A DNA stretch of 64,000 bases, taken from the NCBI RefSeq assembly GCF_003994855.1, contig NZ_CP034142.1:4340001-4404000 (forward strand), given 5' to 3'. Below the pieces are notes generated by a model. It saw only the letters and a program-made list of their open reading frames with translations, did not search any database and was not told the DNA's origin. Both the position numbers and the translations under genes were made by a program. This DNA comes from Marinobacter sp. NP-4(2019) (GTDB taxonomy: Bacteria > Pseudomonadota > Gammaproteobacteria > Pseudomonadales > Oleiphilaceae). Shown here in pieces: positions 1 through 8,630 of the stretch; the first letter of the stretch is position 1, and each line of letters opens with the position of its first letter.

Positions 1-1
1 C

Positions 2-1084
2 CCGGAGAGTGCCGAAACCCTCCGGTTGCATATGGCGGTCATTAATTCTTACTACTCCAACCTGATCGAGGGTAACCGGACGCAGCCACATGAGATTCGC
101 CAGGCCCAAAAAGGACATTACAGCGATGATCCGGTAAAGCGCGATCTGCAAAGGGAATCACTTGCCCATATCGAGGTTCAGAGGTGGCTGTATGCCAAAG
201 CCCCGGAACTGGATGAGATCTATTCGCCAGAATTCATGCTGGAGCTTCACCAGCGCTTCTACGCCCAGGTGCCAGACTCACTCAGGGAAGTTCGTGACCA
301 CAAAGGCACGCTCCTGGAACAGGTTACACCCGGACAATGGCGACAGCGGGACGTGGAGATCGGCCGACATGTGCCGCCCGCACATCAGGCGCTTCCGGAA
401 CTAATGCCACGATTCTGCGAAGAATATCACCCCAAAAAATACCGCGGCGACCACAAACTGATCGCCATAGCCGCAGCCCACCACCGCTTTCTCTGGATTC
501 ATCCTTTCCTTGACGGCAATGGTCGTGTTATCCGGTTGTGGACGGATGCTGCACTGAAGGCCACTGGGCTTGAGAGTTACGGTGTCTGGTGCCTGAGCCG
601 GGGGCTGGCACGGTCGGCGGAAACCTATAAGGCGGCCCTGGCACGAGCGGATTATCCCAGGCAGGGGAACAGCGACGGCAGGGGCTATCTCAGCCAGGCG
701 GGATTAATGGAGTTCTGCGAGTATGTGTTGAACACCGCCTTAGACCAGGCGAATTATATTTCAGAGCTTCTCGCGCTGAATAAGCTCCGGGAGAGGATCG
801 ACCGTTATGTCGTGGCTCGCAACGACAAGCGAGTTCCAGGAGTCGATGCCGAACTGAAACCAACAGCCAGCCTGGTGCTGTTCAATGCCTTTATCCAAGG
901 ATCCCTGGACCGCAAACAGGCCATTGCACTGACAGGGATGCACGAACGCAGCGCTCGCAGATTGTTAAACCAGATGAAACAGGAAGGCCTGCTGAGCGAG
1001 ACCAGCAACAGGTCGCCGCTGAAATGGGAAATTCCTGAACATGCGGAGCCTTGGTATTTTCCGCAGCTAGCTCCGGGGATGTAG
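2..1084 (+). CDS. Fic family protein (AMPylase-type), 5' end cut by window
   Basis: Fic domain proteins usually transfer AMP from ATP to a hydroxyl of a target protein. The core motif HPFLDGNGRVIR is present, with the catalytic His and the GNGR anion-binding loop. Near the N-terminus SNLIEGN matches the (S/T)xxxE(G/N) inhibitory helix of class II Fic proteins, so the enzyme is probably self-inhibited. The C-terminal 80 residues resemble a winged helix (RKQAIALTGMHERSARRLLNQ region). The frame is open to base 2 with no stop, so the true start lies upstream of the window; the TTG at 26 is unlikely to be the start. It converges on the monooxygenase gene at 1198. The target cannot be told from sequence. 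Confidence 0.88.
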   Translation, partial: PESAETLRLHMAVINSYYSNLIEGNRTQPHEIRQAQKGHYSDDPVKRDLQRESLAHIEVQRWLYAKAPELDEIYSPEFMLELHQRFYAQVPDSLREVRDHKGTLLEQVTPGQWRQRDVEIGRHVPPAHQALPELMPRFCEEYHPKKYRGDHKLIAIAAAHHRFLWIHPFLDGNGRVIRLWTDAALKATGLESYGVWCLSRGLARSAETYKAALARADYPRQGNSDGRGYLSQAGLMEFCEYVLNTALDQANYISELLALNKLRERIDRYVVARNDKRVPGVDAELKPTASLVLFNAFIQGSLDRKQAIALTGMHERSARRLLNQMKQEGLLSETSNRSPLKWEIPEHAEPWYFPQLAPGM

Positions 1085-1143
1085 CCCCAAGAAACCGTGT
1101 ATTCGAAGCGGATTTTCCGAAATAGACGCCCGGCTCTACGAAA

Positions 1144-1179
1144 TACCCAATATGGGCAGATTCATGCCCATATTGGGTA
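1144..1179. terminator. 15-bp perfect inverted repeat between convergent genes
   Basis: TACCCAATATGGGCA (1144-1158) is repeated in reverse complement at 1165-1179 around a 6-base loop. It sits between the ends of the Fic gene and the monooxygenase gene, so a shared bidirectional terminator is the simplest reading. There is no clear U tract on either side, so factor-independent termination is not certain. Confidence 0.5.
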
Positions 1180-1197
1180 GAGTGTTGGTAAGGTAAC

Positions 1198-2775
1198 TTA
1201 CAACGCTGGAGCGGCTTCTCCCACTTCAACGGCTTCCGGCTCACAGACATACTGCCCCGCATCAAACCGCTTGGTCTGCTGGCGGAACTGCCAGGTGAAG
1301 CCCGGCCACAGCGTGGTGTTCTTGCCGTTTTCATTCACGTACCAGCTCTTACAGCCAGTCTGCCAGACAGAGTCGCCGAGCTTGGCATGGATGGAGGCGT
1401 TGTATTGGCTCAGGGCGTCTTCCTTCACTTCCACGCTCTTCCAGCCGTGCTTATCCATCTTCTTCAGGGCGTCCAGCACGTACTGGATCTGGCTCTCGAT
1501 CATGTAGACCATGGAGCTGTGGCCGAGGCCGGTGTTAGGGCCCATCAGCATGAAGAAGTTGGGGAAGCCGTTGATGGTGCTGCCTTTGTAGGCTTCCGCG
1601 CCGTCTTTCCAGGCATCCAGCAAGTCCTGACCGTTACGGCCGTAGACCATGCCGGCTGGAATCGGGTCCTGGGCCTTGAAGCCGGTGCCGTAGATGATGC
1701 AGTCCACTTCCCGCTCGTTGCCGTTGTTATCGACGATGACATTACCGCGCACTTCACGGATGCCGTCGGTGAGCACGTCCACGTTGTCCTGGGCCAGCGC
1801 CGGGTAGTAGTTGTTGGAGATCAGTACCCGCTTGCAGCCGAAGTGGAAATCCGGGGTAACCTTCTTACGCAGTTCCTTGTCCTTGATCTGGTTGCGGATG
1901 TGGCGACGGGCCTGCAGCTCACCGATCTTGAGGATGCGCGGGTTGCCGACAAAGCCCAGCACACGCGCTTCCAGGGTCCAGTAGATACTCTGGCGGAAGG
2001 CGTTCAGGGTCTGCGGGAACTTGCGGAACATCAGTTTTTCCAGCGGACGGATTTCGCGGTCAGGCTTGGGCACGATCCACGGCGGCGTGCGCTGGTACAG
2101 GTCCAGATGACCGGCTTCCTTGGCCACTTCCGGGACAAACTGGATGGCCGAGGCGCCGGTACCAATCACGGCAACCCGCTTGCCTTTGAAGTCGTAGCTG
2201 TGATCCCAGTCCTGGGAGTGGAAGCTCTTGCCGGTGAAGGTTTCGATTCCCTTGATGTTCGGGTAGGCCGGGGTGCTCAGGCCGCCCATGCCGGACACGA
2301 CGACGTCGGCTTTCAGGGTGCTGAATTCCGGCAGATCCTTATCGGACCGGTCCAGTTTATCGCCGGGGTTGAGACCTTTTTCCTGCATGTAGGCCCACAG
2401 TTTGGGACTGTCGCAGGTTTCGACGGTCCAGCTCTGGGTTTTTTCGTCAAATTTGGCGCCCGCCACGTGGGTGTTCAGACGCACGTGTTTCATCAGGCCG
2501 TATTTTTCGGCGCAGTTCCGCAGGTAGGCCTGAATTTCTTTCTGCTGGGCGAACATGCGGCTCCAGTTCGGGTTCTGTTCGAACGAGAAGGAGTACAGGG
2601 CAGACTGCACGTCACAGGCGCAACCCGGGTAGTGGTTTTCGTGCCAGGTGCCACCGACATCGTCGCTTTGCTCGAGAATCACGAAGTTGTCATAACCGGC
2701 TTCTTTGAGCTTGATGCCCATGCCCAGGCCAGAGAATCCGGTGCCGATGATGGCAATTTGTGCTGACTGACTCAT
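1198..2775 (-). CDS. Flavin-containing / Baeyer-Villiger monooxygenase 1
   Basis: Predicted FAD- and NADPH-dependent monooxygenase of about 525 residues, of the type that inserts oxygen next to a ketone. Seen: N-terminal FAD Rossmann motif IGTGFSGLG (about residues 10-18), then GGTW, the type I Baeyer-Villiger fingerprint FTGKSFHSQDWD (about 179-190), and a second dinucleotide motif IGTGAS (about 200). The start at 2775 is chosen because GAGGTAGAG lies just upstream; a longer frame to 2865 would discard that site and adds no conserved sequence. A TetR regulator is encoded divergently, with operator-like repeats between the two, so local control is likely. Substrate unknown; a role in ketone, alkane or lipid breakdown is inferred from the family. 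Confidence 0.9.
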   Translation of the reverse strand: MSQSAQIAIIGTGFSGLGMGIKLKEAGYDNFVILEQSDDVGGTWHENHYPGCACDVQSALYSFSFEQNPNWSRMFAQQKEIQAYLRNCAEKYGLMKHVRLNTHVAGAKFDEKTQSWTVETCDSPKLWAYMQEKGLNPGDKLDRSDKDLPEFSTLKADVVVSGMGGLSTPAYPNIKGIETFTGKSFHSQDWDHSYDFKGKRVAVIGTGASAIQFVPEVAKEAGHLDLYQRTPPWIVPKPDREIRPLEKLMFRKFPQTLNAFRQSIYWTLEARVLGFVGNPRILKIGELQARRHIRNQIKDKELRKKVTPDFHFGCKRVLISNNYYPALAQDNVDVLTDGIREVRGNVIVDNNGNEREVDCIIYGTGFKAQDPIPAGMVYGRNGQDLLDAWKDGAEAYKGSTINGFPNFFMLMGPNTGLGHSSMVYMIESQIQYVLDALKKMDKHGWKSVEVKEDALSQYNASIHAKLGDSVWQTGCKSWYVNENGKNTTLWPGFTWQFRQQTKRFDAGQYVCEPEAVEVGEAAPAL

Positions 2776-2845
2776 AACTCTACCTCGTTGTTCGCTGGCC
2801 ATCTGGCCTTGCCTGTTGTTGTCTGTTTCGCCATGATGTTTGACG

Positions 2846-2885
2846 GTATACACATGTATACACAAGGAAGTAGACAGCTGTATAC
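2846..2885. promoter_or_regulatory. GTATAC repeats, candidate TetR operator
   Basis: GTATACACATGTATAC (2846-2861) is a dyad made of two GTATAC hexamers four bases apart. A third GTATAC lies at 2880-2885. The cluster is about 70-110 bases upstream of monooxygenase 1 and upstream of the divergent TetR gene, where a TetR-family repressor normally binds. The binding itself is inferred. Confidence 0.5.
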
Positions 2886-2961
2886 TTTTTGGATTCAGAA
2901 ATGCATCGCTTGGCCCAAGGAGACAATAGGTTGTCCTGATTTCCGGGCTTGGCGGGCAGGT

Positions 2962-3071
2962 CGTGTTGGGCTGTTGGGGCCTCCGAAAACCGCTGCAAGT
3001 ACGTCCGTGTACGCTTGCTCTCCGCCATCCATGGCTACGAGCATTTTCGGAGGCCCCAACAGCCCAACACG
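2962..3071. repeat. 110-bp fold-back repeat element, 28-bp perfect arms
   Basis: Bases 2962-2989 are the exact reverse complement of 3044-3071. The 54-base loop contains two more small dyads, GTAC..GTAC around 2999-3012 and GCCATCCATGGC around 3024-3035. The unit looks like a non-coding dispersed repeat or MITE-like element, and as RNA would form a very stable hairpin. There is no transposase. It ends 25 bases before the TetR start codon, so it may affect that gene's leader. Confidence 0.75.
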
Positions 3072-3096
3072 CCCGTCAACCTTGGGTGGAAGTTCA

Positions 3097-3729
3097 ATGA
3101 ATGTTTTATCCGGCGGAAAGCTGAAACTGGTACAGGCGGCACTACGTCTGATTACCGAGAGTCGAAGCCTGACATCGTTGGGACTGCGGGAGTTGGCTCG
3201 TGAAGCCGGGTTGAACCCCAATACCTTTTACCGTCACTTCAAGAACCTGGACGAGTTCGGTCTGCAAGTGCTGGGTTACATAGCCGAGGACATGAAGTCC
3301 GGTGTGCGCGAGCTACGGCGAATGGCGGAAAGCTCCGAACAGGCCTCCCACGATACCGTTACCTTTGTGTACCACTATTTTCTGTCCAATCCGGCCGCAA
3401 CCACTGTTGCCGTGCGGGAACTCCATGGCCCCTCACCGTTACTGCGTCGAGCACTGGAAGCTCAGTTGAATGCCAGTGCCCGGGAGATGGCCGAGGACAT
3501 TATCGACCGCAAACTGGTCCGTGCCGTGCCGCCGGAGACCGTCCATGAAATTTCCCGCATGACCATTCGCTACATTCTGTTCCGGGCGATGGATTACATT
3601 GAAAAGCCGGAGCAGCGGGAGGCGATACAGCGTGAAACCGAGCGCTTTATTAACCGGCAGTTCCGTGGCGCCATGCTGGACAATCTGTCCCAGGGTGACA
3701 TCGAGATCCTTGTGAAAAAAACCTCCTGA
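3097..3729 (+). CDS. TetR family transcriptional regulator
   Basis: Protein of about 210 residues. The N-terminal third carries a TetR helix-turn-helix (LGLRELAREAGLNPNTFYRHF), close in style to FabR/DesT-like lipid regulators; the rest is an all-helical ligand-binding and dimer domain. The ATG at 3097 is chosen because it starts about 25 residues before the HTH; the longer open frame runs through the upstream repeat and is not conserved-looking. It is divergent from monooxygenase 1 and probably represses it and itself through the GTATAC repeats. Ligand unknown. Confidence 0.85.
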   Translation: MNVLSGGKLKLVQAALRLITESRSLTSLGLRELAREAGLNPNTFYRHFKNLDEFGLQVLGYIAEDMKSGVRELRRMAESSEQASHDTVTFVYHYFLSNPAATTVAVRELHGPSPLLRRALEAQLNASAREMAEDIIDRKLVRAVPPETVHEISRMTIRYILFRAMDYIEKPEQREAIQRETERFINRQFRGAMLDNLSQGDIEILVKKTS

Positions 3730-3755
3730 CGGCTCGGGTAACTTGCCGTTTTTTT
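3729..3755 (+). terminator. Probable intrinsic terminator after TetR gene
   Basis: ACGGC (3729-3733) pairs with GCCGT (3745-3749), followed directly by a run of seven T. The stem is short but the T run is strong; it begins on the last base of the TetR stop codon. Confidence 0.5.
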
Positions 3756-3844
3756 GGGTTATTCCGGGCAATTTCGCCAGCTTGAACTAGTATGTGGATA
3801 TCCAGACAACTGGTTCATCGGGCAATCCGGAGGACACCCCAATC

Positions 3845-5422
3845 ATGCAAATCGGTATCCCCAGGGAAATTTTCGAGAATGAACGACGGGTAGCGGCCAC
3901 GCCGCCTTCCGTGCACAAGCTGATCGGGCTTGGCTATGAAGTGGTCGTAGAGGCCGGTGCTGGCGAGGCCGCGCATTACTCGGACGCAGCGTACGAAAAA
4001 GTGGGGGCGGCCATAGCGGCCGACACCGCGTCGTTGTGGCAGGAAGCGGACTTCATTCTGAAGGTTCGCGCCCCCATGGAACACCCTGTCCTGAACAGGC
4101 ACGAAGTGGATCTGATGAAAGAAGGGGCGTTTCTGGTCAGTTATATCTGGCCGGCGCAAAACCCCGAGCTGCTGGATAGGCTGGCAGCCAGGAAGATCAC
4201 CTCATTCGCCATCGACAGCCTGCCCCGCATCAGTCGCGCCCAGAAGATGGATGCGCTCAGCGCCATGGCCAATATCGCCGGTTATCGGGCGGTGATTGAG
4301 GCGGCCAATCACTTCGGGCGCTTCTTTACCGGGCAGGTGACGGCCGCCGGCAAGGTGCCGCCGGCGAAGATTATGGTGATTGGTGCCGGTGTGGCTGGCC
4401 TCGCGGCGATTGGGGCGGCCAACAGTATGGGCGCCATCGTGCGGGCTTTCGATACCCGGCTGGAAGTGAAGGAACAGGTGGAAAGCATGGGCGCCGAGTT
4501 CCTGCAGCTGGATTTCGGTGACGAGGACGGCAGCGGGACTGGCGGTTACGCCAAGCAGATGAGTGATGAGTTCATCAAGGCGGAGATGGCGTTGTTTGCG
4601 GAGCAGGCGAAGGAGGTGGACATCATCATCACCACCGCGCTGATTCCCGGCAAACCCGCCCCCAAGCTGATCACCGCCGACATGGTGAAGTCCATGAAAC
4701 CGGGCAGCGTGATTGTCGATCTGGCGTCGGAACGCGGCGGCAATTGCGAGCTGACCGAGCCAGGTACGGTGTCCAGGCAGCATGGCGTGACACTGATCGG
4801 CTACACCGACCTGCCCAGCCGCATGGCCAAGGTGGCCAGCGATCTCTACGCGACCAATCTGGTGCATCTGCTCACCGAACTGACTCCAGAGAAGGACGGC
4901 CAGCCCCAGGTCAATATGGAAGACGATGTCATCCGTGGTCTGACCGTGGTGCGGGAGAATGACATTACCTGGCCACCACCCCAACCGGAGGCACCGGTCA
5001 GCCCGGCACCACCGCCGGGTACAGAGGAACCGTCGGCTGCCGATATGGCCGCGGCCAAAAGACACGCCGACCGTCGTAGCCTGATTGGCAGGGGTGTCCT
5101 GCTGATCGTTACGGTCCTGGCGCTGTATGGCGTTGGCGCCCACGCGCCGGAAAGCTTCCTGCAACACTTTACGGTGTTTGTCCTGGCCTGTTTTATCGGC
5201 TGGCAGGTGATCTGGAATGTCACACCTTCCCTCCACACCCCCCTGATGAGTGTGACGAACGCCATCAGTGGCATCATTGTGATCGGAGCCATTCTGCACC
5301 TGGCCCAGGCGGCGAATATTGCCGTCGCCATCATGGCCTTTGTCGCGGTGCTGATTGCCAGCATCAACGTGGGGGGCGGCTTCCGGGTCACCCATCGCAT
5401 GCTCAAAATGTTCCGCAAGTAG
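3845..5422 (+). CDS. pntA: NAD(P) transhydrogenase subunit alpha
   Basis: Alpha subunit of the proton-translocating transhydrogenase, which uses the proton gradient to drive hydride transfer from NADH to NADP+. About 525 residues, close to the E. coli length (510). It starts with the family's typical MQIGIPREIFENERRVAATP, contains the NAD(H)-binding domain I with IGAGVAGLAAIGAA, then a proline-rich linker and a C-terminal membrane part of about four helices after residue 420. The ATG at 3845 is chosen from this N-terminus; an upstream in-frame codon at 3794 is not needed. It is followed 12 bases later by pntB, forming a two-gene operon. Confidence 0.97.
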   Translation: MQIGIPREIFENERRVAATPPSVHKLIGLGYEVVVEAGAGEAAHYSDAAYEKVGAAIAADTASLWQEADFILKVRAPMEHPVLNRHEVDLMKEGAFLVSYIWPAQNPELLDRLAARKITSFAIDSLPRISRAQKMDALSAMANIAGYRAVIEAANHFGRFFTGQVTAAGKVPPAKIMVIGAGVAGLAAIGAANSMGAIVRAFDTRLEVKEQVESMGAEFLQLDFGDEDGSGTGGYAKQMSDEFIKAEMALFAEQAKEVDIIITTALIPGKPAPKLITADMVKSMKPGSVIVDLASERGGNCELTEPGTVSRQHGVTLIGYTDLPSRMAKVASDLYATNLVHLLTELTPEKDGQPQVNMEDDVIRGLTVVRENDITWPPPQPEAPVSPAPPPGTEEPSAADMAAAKRHADRRSLIGRGVLLIVTVLALYGVGAHAPESFLQHFTVFVLACFIGWQVIWNVTPSLHTPLMSVTNAISGIIVIGAILHLAQAANIAVAIMAFVAVLIASINVGGGFRVTHRMLKMFRK

Positions 5423-5434
5423 GAGACGCCCGAT

Positions 5435-6829
5435 ATGAGCACAGGACTGGTGAGCGTGGCCTACGTGGTCGCAAGTGTCTGTTTTATTCTCAGCCTGGGT
5501 GGTCTCAGCCACCAGGAATCGGCAAGGCGCGGCAACCTCTACGGTGTCGCCGGTATCATCATCGCGGTGGGGGCCACCCTCGCCAGCGTGGGTGATGGCG
5601 GTGTCATTGCCATTGTGATTGCCGTGCTGATTGGTGCCGGCATTGGCATCCCCATCGCCAATAAGGTGGAGATGACCCAGATGCCGCAGCTGGTGGCCCT
5701 GCTGCACAGTTTTGTGGGTCTGGCGGCGGTGCTGGTGGGTTTTTCCGGCTACATTGAACCGCTGATCGCAACCACCGGCGCCGAACACACCATCAAACTG
5801 GTGGAAGTGTTTGTGGGCATCTTTATCGGTGCGGTGACCTTCACCGGGTCACTGGTGGCCTGCGGAAAACTGGACGGGCGTATCGACAGCAAGGCTCTCA
5901 CCCTGCCAGGCCGACACCTGATGAACCTGATGGCGATCATCGCCTGCGTGTTGCTGGGGGCCTGGTTTCTCGGCACCGACAGCATGGCGCTGGGGCTGGT
6001 TTCCCTGGTGCTGATGACCGCCATCGCCTCGGTGCTCGGTATCCACCTGATCATGGCCATCGGCGGTGCCGATATGCCGGTGGTGGTGTCCATGCTCAAC
6101 AGCTACTCCGGCTGGGCCGCCGCCTCCATCGGGTTCATGCTGGGCAACGACTTGCTGATCGTCACCGGCGCGCTGGTGGGCAGTAGCGGTGCCATTCTCA
6201 GTTACATCATGTGCAAGGCCATGAACCGCTCGTTCGTCAGTGTCATCCTGGGTGGATTTGGCCAAACCACCAGCAGTGCCAGCGCGGCGGATCCCGACCA
6301 GACAGTTCACGAAACCAGTGCCGATGAAGTCTGTGAGGAGCTGCGCAATGCCGAATCCGTCATTATCGTGCCCGGCTACGGCATGGCGGTGGCCCAGGCC
6401 CAGAATGGGGTCAGCGATATGACCCGGATATTGCGGGAACGGGGCGTGAACGTGCGCTTCGGCATCCACCCGGTGGCCGGCCGTCTGCCCGGACACATGA
6501 ATGTGCTGCTGGCGGAAGCCCATGTGCCCTATGACATTGTACTGGAAATGGACGAGATCAACGCCGACTTCCCGGACACCGACATAGTGCTGGTGATCGG
6601 TGCCAATGACACCGTCAACCCGGCCGCCGCCGAGGATCCCGGCAGCCCCATTGCCGGCATGCCGGTGCTGGAGGTGTGGAAGGCGCGACAGGTGGTGGTC
6701 CTCAAGCGGGGCATGGCTACCGGCTATTCCGGGGTGGAAAACCCGCTGTTCTTCAAGGACAACACACTCATGCTGTTCGGTGACGCCAAGGACAGCATCG
6801 ACAAACTGGTAGGCGGGTTGCGGACCTGA
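5435..6829 (+). CDS. pntB: NAD(P) transhydrogenase subunit beta
   Basis: Beta subunit, 464 residues against 462 in E. coli. The N-terminal part is a bundle of hydrophobic helices (proton channel), the C-terminal 180 residues are the NADP(H)-binding domain III with VPGYGMAVAQAQ and GANDTVNPAA. The ribosome site AGGAGA lies 8 bases before the ATG. It forms the membrane complex with PntA and supplies NADPH, which the many flavin monooxygenases in this window would consume. The stop is only four bases from the convergent patatin gene, with no visible terminator between them. Confidence 0.97.
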   Translation: MSTGLVSVAYVVASVCFILSLGGLSHQESARRGNLYGVAGIIIAVGATLASVGDGGVIAIVIAVLIGAGIGIPIANKVEMTQMPQLVALLHSFVGLAAVLVGFSGYIEPLIATTGAEHTIKLVEVFVGIFIGAVTFTGSLVACGKLDGRIDSKALTLPGRHLMNLMAIIACVLLGAWFLGTDSMALGLVSLVLMTAIASVLGIHLIMAIGGADMPVVVSMLNSYSGWAAASIGFMLGNDLLIVTGALVGSSGAILSYIMCKAMNRSFVSVILGGFGQTTSSASAADPDQTVHETSADEVCEELRNAESVIIVPGYGMAVAQAQNGVSDMTRILRERGVNVRFGIHPVAGRLPGHMNVLLAEAHVPYDIVLEMDEINADFPDTDIVLVIGANDTVNPAAAEDPGSPIAGMPVLEVWKARQVVVLKRGMATGYSGVENPLFFKDNTLMLFGDAKDSIDKLVGGLRT

Positions 6830-6833
6830 TCGT

Positions 6834-7970
6834 TCAGCCCTCTGCCTCCCTGGCAAAGAACCGTTCGATCTGCCGGGCATGGCTCTGGCCATCCCGGTAG
6901 CCCAATTCGATCAGGTCGCGGCAGAAACGGTGATCAAAAAGCAGGAAACTGGCCAGGTTGGCGCTTGAGAACGGCGCTGACTCCGACGCACCGGTTAGCC
7001 GTCGCAACACCAACGGCATCGCAGCGATGTACTTCATCGCCAGATCGTTAATGGGTTCTGACGGGGATATTTCCAGGATATCCACCGGATATAGGTCAAG
7101 CCCGGATTCCTTCAGCCGTTTCTCCGGAATCAGCTCCAGCAACTGATTGACCAGACGCGAGCGGTCAATATCGTAATCCAGCGTATCCAGAAACATACCG
7201 TTGAACACATGGGCAAGCACCTGAGTCAGTGTCGGCATGGCGGGTTTTTCCGGTCGTTTGGGTGGGCACATGGCATTGGCGCTGACACCGATCACCAAAA
7301 CCTTGCGTGCCCCCAGCCGCAAAGCCGGGCTGAGATGCGCCATCTGTCGGGTAATGCCGTCACCAAAGTACTCGCGGTTGATCTTAACCGGCGCAAACAG
7401 GGTGGGAATCGCAGCGGATGCCATGATGTGGTCCACTGTCAGCTTCGTGCGGGTGCCACCGCGCTGACCAACCGACCAACCCTCCATGCCATCGGCGCTT
7501 TCAAAGAAACAGACATTCTGGCCGGTGGCATAACCGCAAGCGTTCAGGCCCACTGCATCAATCTGTCCTTCCTGGATCGTCTGGCGGATGTTCTCCAGGT
7601 TGATCTCCTGCTCCAGTAACTCACGCAGCGGTGAGCTATCCAGAAAAGACACTGGCCCACTCTCGATTGGCCGGCTGATCATCTTTCTGGCAACGTTGCT
7701 GAAACCTCGCATCAGATTGAAGGTATCGGCCCGGAACACCCGATCCATGGTCAACTCCGACCAGACCTTCTCAAGATGATCAATGTTGTGGCGAAAGAGT
7801 CCGCGATTGCCGGCCAATGCCATGGCATTCATTGCTCCGGCAGAGGTACCGATAATCACATTGAACGGGTGGCTCCAGTCCGGATACATATCGGCAATGG
7901 CGCGGAGCACGCCTACCTGGTATGCCGCCCGCGCACCGCCACCGGTGAGAATCACCCCGTTTTTTGTCAT
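6834..7970 (-). CDS. Patatin-like phospholipase
   Basis: Patatin-family serine hydrolase of 378 residues, expected to cleave acyl groups from lipids. Seen: oxyanion loop GGGARAAYQVG near the N-terminus, nucleophile elbow GTSAGA, and the catalytic Asp in FGDGITRQM, which completes the Ser-Asp dyad. No signal peptide is visible, so it is probably cytoplasmic or membrane-associated. It lies last in a three-gene run on the minus strand behind the ExoD-like protein and the small lipoprotein, with gaps of 39 and 27 bases, which suggests one transcript with an envelope-lipid theme. Confidence 0.9.
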   Translation of the reverse strand: MTKNGVILTGGGARAAYQVGVLRAIADMYPDWSHPFNVIIGTSAGAMNAMALAGNRGLFRHNIDHLEKVWSELTMDRVFRADTFNLMRGFSNVARKMISRPIESGPVSFLDSSPLRELLEQEINLENIRQTIQEGQIDAVGLNACGYATGQNVCFFESADGMEGWSVGQRGGTRTKLTVDHIMASAAIPTLFAPVKINREYFGDGITRQMAHLSPALRLGARKVLVIGVSANAMCPPKRPEKPAMPTLTQVLAHVFNGMFLDTLDYDIDRSRLVNQLLELIPEKRLKESGLDLYPVDILEISPSEPINDLAMKYIAAMPLVLRRLTGASESAPFSSANLASFLLFDHRFCRDLIELGYRDGQSHARQIERFFAREAEG

Positions 7971-8009
7971 GGCGGGTTTTCCTCGTTTTTTGCCGGTCCA
8001 GCCTGCCGC

Positions 8010-8603
8010 TTACCCACCAAGATTTCGGGCAAGCATGATTGGGCCAGTCAATGAGATCCCCCAGGCCAGCAGAGCCAGCACGCCGTCCTTTGAGATCATC
8101 GTCAGGCCGAATAACACAAGGGCCACGCCGGCAATGGTGGAGCTAAACGGCACCAATTCCGTTGCCGGCATCACTACCGCAATCACCATACAACCCAGCG
8201 CCATTACATAAAGTCCGGGCCCCCTGACCAAAAGGGTAAGTCGTGGACGGATCAGGCGGTCAATCTTACTGGCAGGTGGGCGCAACAACTTCAGCCCCTG
8301 CACGAATTTCCTACGCGGCACCCTCCGCCGCACCAACCAGCCCGGTAACCAGAAATGCTTTCGCCCCAGCAAAACCTGTCCCAGGGTCAACAGGGTAAGC
8401 ACCCCCATCAGCGTCGGTATTCCCGGCACACCGCTGAGGGGGGTCACCAGAATAAGGCCCACCAGAAGCACCACGGGCCCGAACGTTCTGCGCCCGATAG
8501 CGTCCATCATTTCGCCAATGGAAACGTGGGACCGGTCGGCCGCCACGGCCTCTAACCGGTCCAGCAACTGTACTATATTAGCCGGGTCACTCTGGTCATC
8601 CAT
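8010..8603 (-). CDS. ExoD family membrane protein
   Basis: Integral membrane protein of about 197 residues similar to ExoD, a family linked to exopolysaccharide production in rhizobia but of unknown biochemical role. The FGPVVLLVGLILVTPLSGVPGIP stretch is typical, and there are about five or six hydrophobic segments. The ATG at 8603 is preferred over a GTG at 8630 because GGAGG lies 8 bases upstream of the former. It sits between the lipoprotein and patatin genes in one probable operon. Confidence 0.8.
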   Translation of the reverse strand: MDDQSDPANIVQLLDRLEAVAADRSHVSIGEMMDAIGRRTFGPVVLLVGLILVTPLSGVPGIPTLMGVLTLLTLGQVLLGRKHFWLPGWLVRRRVPRRKFVQGLKLLRPPASKIDRLIRPRLTLLVRGPGLYVMALGCMVIAVVMPATELVPFSSTIAGVALVLFGLTMISKDGVLALLAWGISLTGPIMLARNLGG

Positions 8604-8630
8604 AAGCCCAGCCTCCGGAGGCCCTGGCAC

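Larger units (their letters stand above)
2776..3096. other. Divergent intergenic region, monooxygenase 1 / TetR
   Basis: This 321-base region carries the promoters of both flanking genes. It holds three GTATAC hexamers near the monooxygenase gene and a 110-bp fold-back repeat near the TetR gene, described separately. I see no believable coding sequence in it; the open frames crossing it lack ribosome binding sites and family similarity. Confidence 0.6.

Noticed and set aside
1387..2766. 459-codon open frame on the plus strand opposite monooxygenase 1
   Set aside because: Shadow frame; the minus-strand gene has complete family motifs.
2962..3071. Insertion sequence ends
   Set aside because: No transposase, and the arms are separated by only 54 bases, so a fold-back repeat is the better description.
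4202..5788. 528-codon open frame on the minus strand opposite pntA
   Set aside because: Antisense shadow of pntAB: rich in His, Gly and Asp as expected from the reverse of a GC-rich coding frame, with no family similarity or ribosome site.
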